Shown piece after piece: positions 62,338 to 64,000 of a stretch of 64,000 nucleotides of DNA. The number at the start of each line of letters is the position of its first letter. The first letter of the stretch is position 1. Origin of the DNA: Barnesiella sp. An55 (lineage in GTDB: Bacteria > Bacteroidota > Bacteroidia > Bacteroidales > Barnesiellaceae); NCBI RefSeq assembly GCF_002161555.1, contig NZ_NFHZ01000015.1, forward strand, positions 33,803 to 97,802, read 5' to 3'. Below the pieces are notes generated by a model, which did not search any database, was not told where the DNA came from, and saw only the letters and a list, made by a program, of their open reading frames with translations. Both the position numbers and the translations under genes were made by a program.

Positions 62338-62369
62338 TTTGCAGGATATAAATTTATATCCTATATTTG
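62338..62369 (+). promoter_or_regulatory. Promoter with palindromic operator in its spacer
   Basis: TTTG (62338-62341), a 20-base spacer and TATATTTG (62362-62369) match the Bacteroidetes promoter. The spacer contains GGATATAAATTTATATCC at 62344-62361, a perfect 18-base palindrome. A protein bound there would block RNA polymerase. The helix-turn-helix protein encoded second in the operon is the natural candidate repressor. Confidence 0.8.
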
Positions 62370-62392
62370 CATAGTCATTAAACAAAAAGGAT

Positions 62393-62629
62393 ATGCCTAC
62401 GATATTGAATTTGTTTGGTCTTAGATTCTTTTTCTACTCGAGGGAACATGAACCTATCCATATCCATGTTCAGAGCCAGGACGGTATTGCAAAGTTTGTG
62501 ATTGAGGACGATGTGGTACTTGTCGAGAATAAAGGTTTGAAACCGAAAGATTTGAAGCTGGCCGAGAGTGTATTGGAAGAGAACAAAGAGAATTTCAAAC
62601 TGGAATGGAAACGAGTATTCGGGGAGTAA
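62393..62629 (+). CDS. DUF4160 protein
   Basis: A 78-residue protein of the DUF4160 family. It begins MPTILNLFGLRFFFYSREHE, followed by PIHIHVQSQDGIAKFVIEDD, the family hallmark (R-F-F-F-Y-S-x-E-H-x-P-x-H-I-H), and a short helical end (LAESVLEENKENFKLEWKRV). DUF4160 genes are regularly paired with DUF2442 genes in a layout like toxin-antitoxin modules, but no toxic activity has been established to my knowledge. The start follows the operator-promoter by 23 bases. Confidence 0.88.
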   Translation: MPTILNLFGLRFFFYSREHEPIHIHVQSQDGIAKFVIEDDVVLVENKGLKPKDLKLAESVLEENKENFKLEWKRVFGE

Positions 62630-62669
62630 TCTCGAATACTCATTGTCAAACATTATAAAACGCGAAGAT

Positions 62670-63077
62670 ATGGGAGTAAAAAAATTATGGTTTGAGAATG
62701 ATAAGATTTACATTCTCACGGCTGAAGGGAAAACCCTATGGCAGTCGTTGCTGTGGTATCCTCGGCTCCTTCATGCGAGCGACTCGCAGCGGGAGAAATA
62801 CAGTATCGACGCGATGGGAATACGCTGGGAAGAGCTGGACGAGGACATCTCTCTCGAGAGTTTCGAGTATAGCGACCCTGAGCCGAGAGGCGTTGCCCGC
62901 CTGTTCCGGGAACACCCCGAGTTGAATGTGTCGGCCATAGCTCGTAGCCTGGGGATACAGCAGAGCCTGCTGGCTGCCTACATAAGTGGTACGAAAACCC
63001 CTTCCCAAGAAAGGGAAAAACTGATTATCGACTATGTGCGGCGATTGGGAGAGGAACTCGTTGCTTTCTCTGCATAA
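62670..63077 (+). CDS. DUF2442 protein with C-terminal helix-turn-helix
   Basis: About 135 residues from the ATG at 62670. The N-terminal half (MGVKKLWFENDKIYILTAEG, then DAMGIRWEELDEDISLESFE) is a DUF2442 domain. The C-terminal half (NVSAIARSLGIQQSLLAAYI, then SGTKTPSQEREKLIIDYVRR) is a Cro/XRE-like helix-turn-helix. It is the likely DNA-binding partner of the DUF4160 protein, 40 bases upstream, and a probable binder of the palindrome in the promoter. An upstream frame inside the DUF4160 gene is not the real start. Confidence 0.87.
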   Translation: MGVKKLWFENDKIYILTAEGKTLWQSLLWYPRLLHASDSQREKYSIDAMGIRWEELDEDISLESFEYSDPEPRGVARLFREHPELNVSAIARSLGIQQSLLAAYISGTKTPSQEREKLIIDYVRRLGEELVAFSA

Positions 63078-63116
63078 TCGCTTTTCTGTTATTTCACATA
63101 CATAACGACCCTGACC

Positions 63117-63170
63117 CCCGTGTGGAGAGCTTAATGGCCTCCCAGCCTGATTTAGGTGTTGAGCAACGGG
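63117..63170 (+). repeat. Diverged copy of structured-RNA core element
   Basis: This stretch is alignable to 63321-63373: both start CCCGTGTGGAG, have a hairpin with loop TTAATG, then AGCCTG, a three-base loop and YAGG, and close with CAACGGG pairing to CCCGT. Base changes preserve pairing (loop-closing GC against CG; GC against GU in the second hairpin). No 5' partner arm is found for this copy. Confidence 0.55.
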
Positions 63171-63192
63171 AAAGCGGGGCCGCTTTATTTTT
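63171..63192 (+). terminator. Terminator-like hairpin after the DUF4160/DUF2442 pair
   Basis: AAAGCG and CGCTTT flank a short GC loop and are followed by ATTTTTG. It is directly attached to the end of the diverged RNA core element and would end the DUF2442 transcript. Confidence 0.6.
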
Positions 63193-63202
63193 GCCTTATT
63201 CC

Positions 63203-63233
63203 TTGCTCGTTTCAAAAAAATATCTCATCTTTG
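63203..63233 (+). promoter_or_regulatory. Candidate promoter of the structured RNA
   Basis: TTG at 63203-63205, a 20-base spacer and CATCTTTG at 63226-63233 resemble the Bacteroidetes promoter with one mismatch in the -7 element. The expected start falls at about 63238, the first base of the RNA's long stem. Confidence 0.5.
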
Positions 63234-63237
63234 TAGT

Positions 63238-63388
63238 GTCTAGCATTTGATACAGGCGACGAGGTTCGCCAACTTTGCCGTTGGCATTTTTTATGCCCAT
63301 GGCTGTACATATAGTTCCGTCCCGTGTGGAGCGTTAATGCGCCCACAGCCTGTATCAGGTGCTAGACAACGGGGAGCGGAACTTTTTT
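63238..63388 (+). ncRNA. Candidate structured RNA upstream of small phage-type genes
   Basis: Bases 63238-63257 and 63348-63367 are complementary over 20 pairs without interruption (two G-U). Between them are small hairpins (GGCAT/ATGCC at 63283-63297) and the core GTGG-A-GCG-TTAATG-CGC-CCAC. The core is repeated in diverged form at 63117-63170. CCCGT (63321-63325) pairs with ACGGG (63369-63373), and AGTTCCG (63313-63319) with CGGAACT (63377-63383) just before seven T residues, so alternative folds exist. TGCTAGACAA (63360-63369) is also complementary to TTGTCTAGCA (63430-63439), two bases before the next ATG. A regulatory RNA is inferred; I do not recognise a named family. Confidence 0.55.
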
Positions 63389-63441
63389 TGTTCCCTTCCC
63401 GTCATCATTCAACATATTGTTTCATTTAATTGTCTAGCAAA

Positions 63442-63729
63442 ATGAAAAGAACAGTTGCAATGCCTGTATCGCAGGCAAGGGAAGGGCGAAAAACATCGGC
63501 CCTCGAAAATTACCTAATCAAATTTTTTGAGCGGGAGCTCGAGGTCAAACTCTCCCGCCGTGAAATGTGGCGAAGCGTCCGTTTCGTCGCTTCGTTGTTT
63601 ATCTTGTTGCTCACCCTGGCCACCGGCGAGCCATTGCTGGCCTTGCCAGCGCTCGCACTGGCAGCCTACGCCTATCGGGGAGTGGCCGGTATTACGGCCC
63701 GGTTCTCGGAGAAAGGAGGTGAGCGATGA
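63442..63729 (+). CDS. Small membrane protein in mobile region, unknown function
   Basis: About 95 residues from the ATG at 63442; a TTG at 63430 lies within the sequence complementary to the upstream RNA and is rejected. The N-terminal half is basic and soluble (MKRTVAMPVSQAREGRKTSA, then LENYLIKFFERELEVKLSRR), and the second half has two hydrophobic segments (FVASLFILLLTLATG; LLALPALALAAYAYRGVAG). Size and topology would allow a phage-encoded membrane protein, but I do not recognise the family. The next gene overlaps it by four bases. Confidence 0.65.
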   Translation: MKRTVAMPVSQAREGRKTSALENYLIKFFERELEVKLSRREMWRSVRFVASLFILLLTLATGEPLLALPALALAAYAYRGVAGITARFSEKGGER

Positions 63730-63959
63730 AAACCCATACGATAAAGTTCACCAACGACGACCTGATTGTTCGGATTACCCGCTACCCGGCCGAAGAGCCG
63801 GCGAAAGAACCTTCGGTAGAGATAGAGGTAGAATCTTCTGCTCTCCCTCGCTCGCTCGTTTGGTTAGACCGAGAGTCCCAAGTGCCCGTATTTAAGGAGA
63901 TGATCGAGGAATATATCGAAATGTTTCACCTAACGAAGGAAGGAGAGAATCATGAATAA
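63726..63959 (+). CDS. Small acidic protein, unknown function
   Basis: A 77-residue acidic protein (MKTHTIKFTNDDLIVRITRY, then FKEMIEEYIEMFHLTKEGEN) with no membrane segment. It overlaps the membrane-protein gene (ATGA) and the next gene by eight bases, so the three form one translationally coupled unit. No family is recognised. The dense packing of very small genes is typical of phage or integrated-element early regions. Confidence 0.65.
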   Translation: MKTHTIKFTNDDLIVRITRYPAEEPAKEPSVEIEVESSALPRSLVWLDRESQVPVFKEMIEEYIEMFHLTKEGENHE

Positions 63960-64000
63960 GCAAGAGAAGGAGGTTTCGTTGCAGAACCTCGTAGAACAGT
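63952..64000 (+). CDS. Start of a further small gene, cut by the window end
   Basis: An ATG at 63952 overlaps the previous gene and opens MNKQEKEVSLQNLVEQ, still open at the last base. Too short to identify; it continues the coupled run of small genes. Confidence 0.5.
   Translation, partial: MNKQEKEVSLQNLVEQ

Noticed and set aside
63238..63388. The structured RNA as a pistol ribozyme, 6S RNA or attC site
   Set aside because: AUCAGGUGC resembles part of pistol, but the pseudoknot strands and the linker are missing; there is no 6S-type central bubble, and the simple core sites of attC are not present.
1..64000. CRISPR arrays, rRNA genes or complete insertion sequences
   Set aside because: No regularly spaced repeats, rRNA-like sequence, transposase or terminal repeats were seen in the window.

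Overview
This window is a 64 kb piece of a Bacteroidales chromosome. The lineage is supported by the promoter type (TTTG, 19-20 bases, then TAnnTTTG, seen clearly before the his operon, tRNA-Asp and a DUF4160/DUF2442 pair), by the scarcity of Shine-Dalgarno sequences, and by families that are mostly or largely Bacteroidetes (DUF4836, DUF4954, DUF4886, LytTR/LytS pairs, DUF5117/5118 metalloproteases, CzcA-CzcC fusions). The fairly GC-rich coding sequence and the uptake hydrogenase would fit a Barnesiella-like gut organism, but that genus is inference.

Layout. 1-9 kb: end of rpoC, a ZnuA-ZnuC zinc uptake pair with no permease nearby, a GNAT acetyltransferase, an Lrp-family regulator, an inositol-monophosphatase-family enzyme, trpS, a His-rich CDF cation exporter, and a thioesterase-dprA pair. 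9.6-21.8 kb: a GYF/CD225-like membrane protein with DUF2752, a secreted Ntn hydrolase, a membrane acyltransferase, a DUF4954 beta-helix protein, hflX, a large secreted metzincin, a DUF2156 protein, asnA and tRNA-Asp. 22-29 kb: a heavy-metal RND efflux operon in which the pump is fused to its outer-membrane channel, followed by an adaptor and a LytS/LytTR two-component pair. 29-34.5 kb: poorly characterised envelope genes with a stand-alone LytTR protein.

34.5-45.3 kb is the centrepiece: a divergent [NiFe]-hydrogenase locus. One strand carries hypC-hypD-hypE-hyaA-hyaB-hyaC-hyaD, the other hypF-hypA-hypB plus a methyltransferase. Together they encode a Tat-exported, membrane-bound uptake hydrogenase, its cytochrome b, its maturation protease and all six Hyp factors. 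The small subunit has both extra cysteines that mark oxygen-tolerant hydrogenases.

45.3-53.2 kb: mnmD, a DUF47-Pit phosphate transport pair, and hisG-hisD-hisC-hisB preceded by a his attenuator whose 19-residue leader peptide has four His codons, then a SPOR lipoprotein. 53.3-60.7 kb: a GtrA/FAD-oxidoreductase/GT39-like operon and a DUF4836/ABC-transporter operon. 61.2-64 kb: a degraded prophage or mobile region with a repressor fragment, tail-type genes, a DUF4160/DUF2442 pair with a palindromic operator inside its promoter, and two related structured-RNA candidates. One of these has its own promoter-like sequence and is complementary to the translation start region of the next gene.
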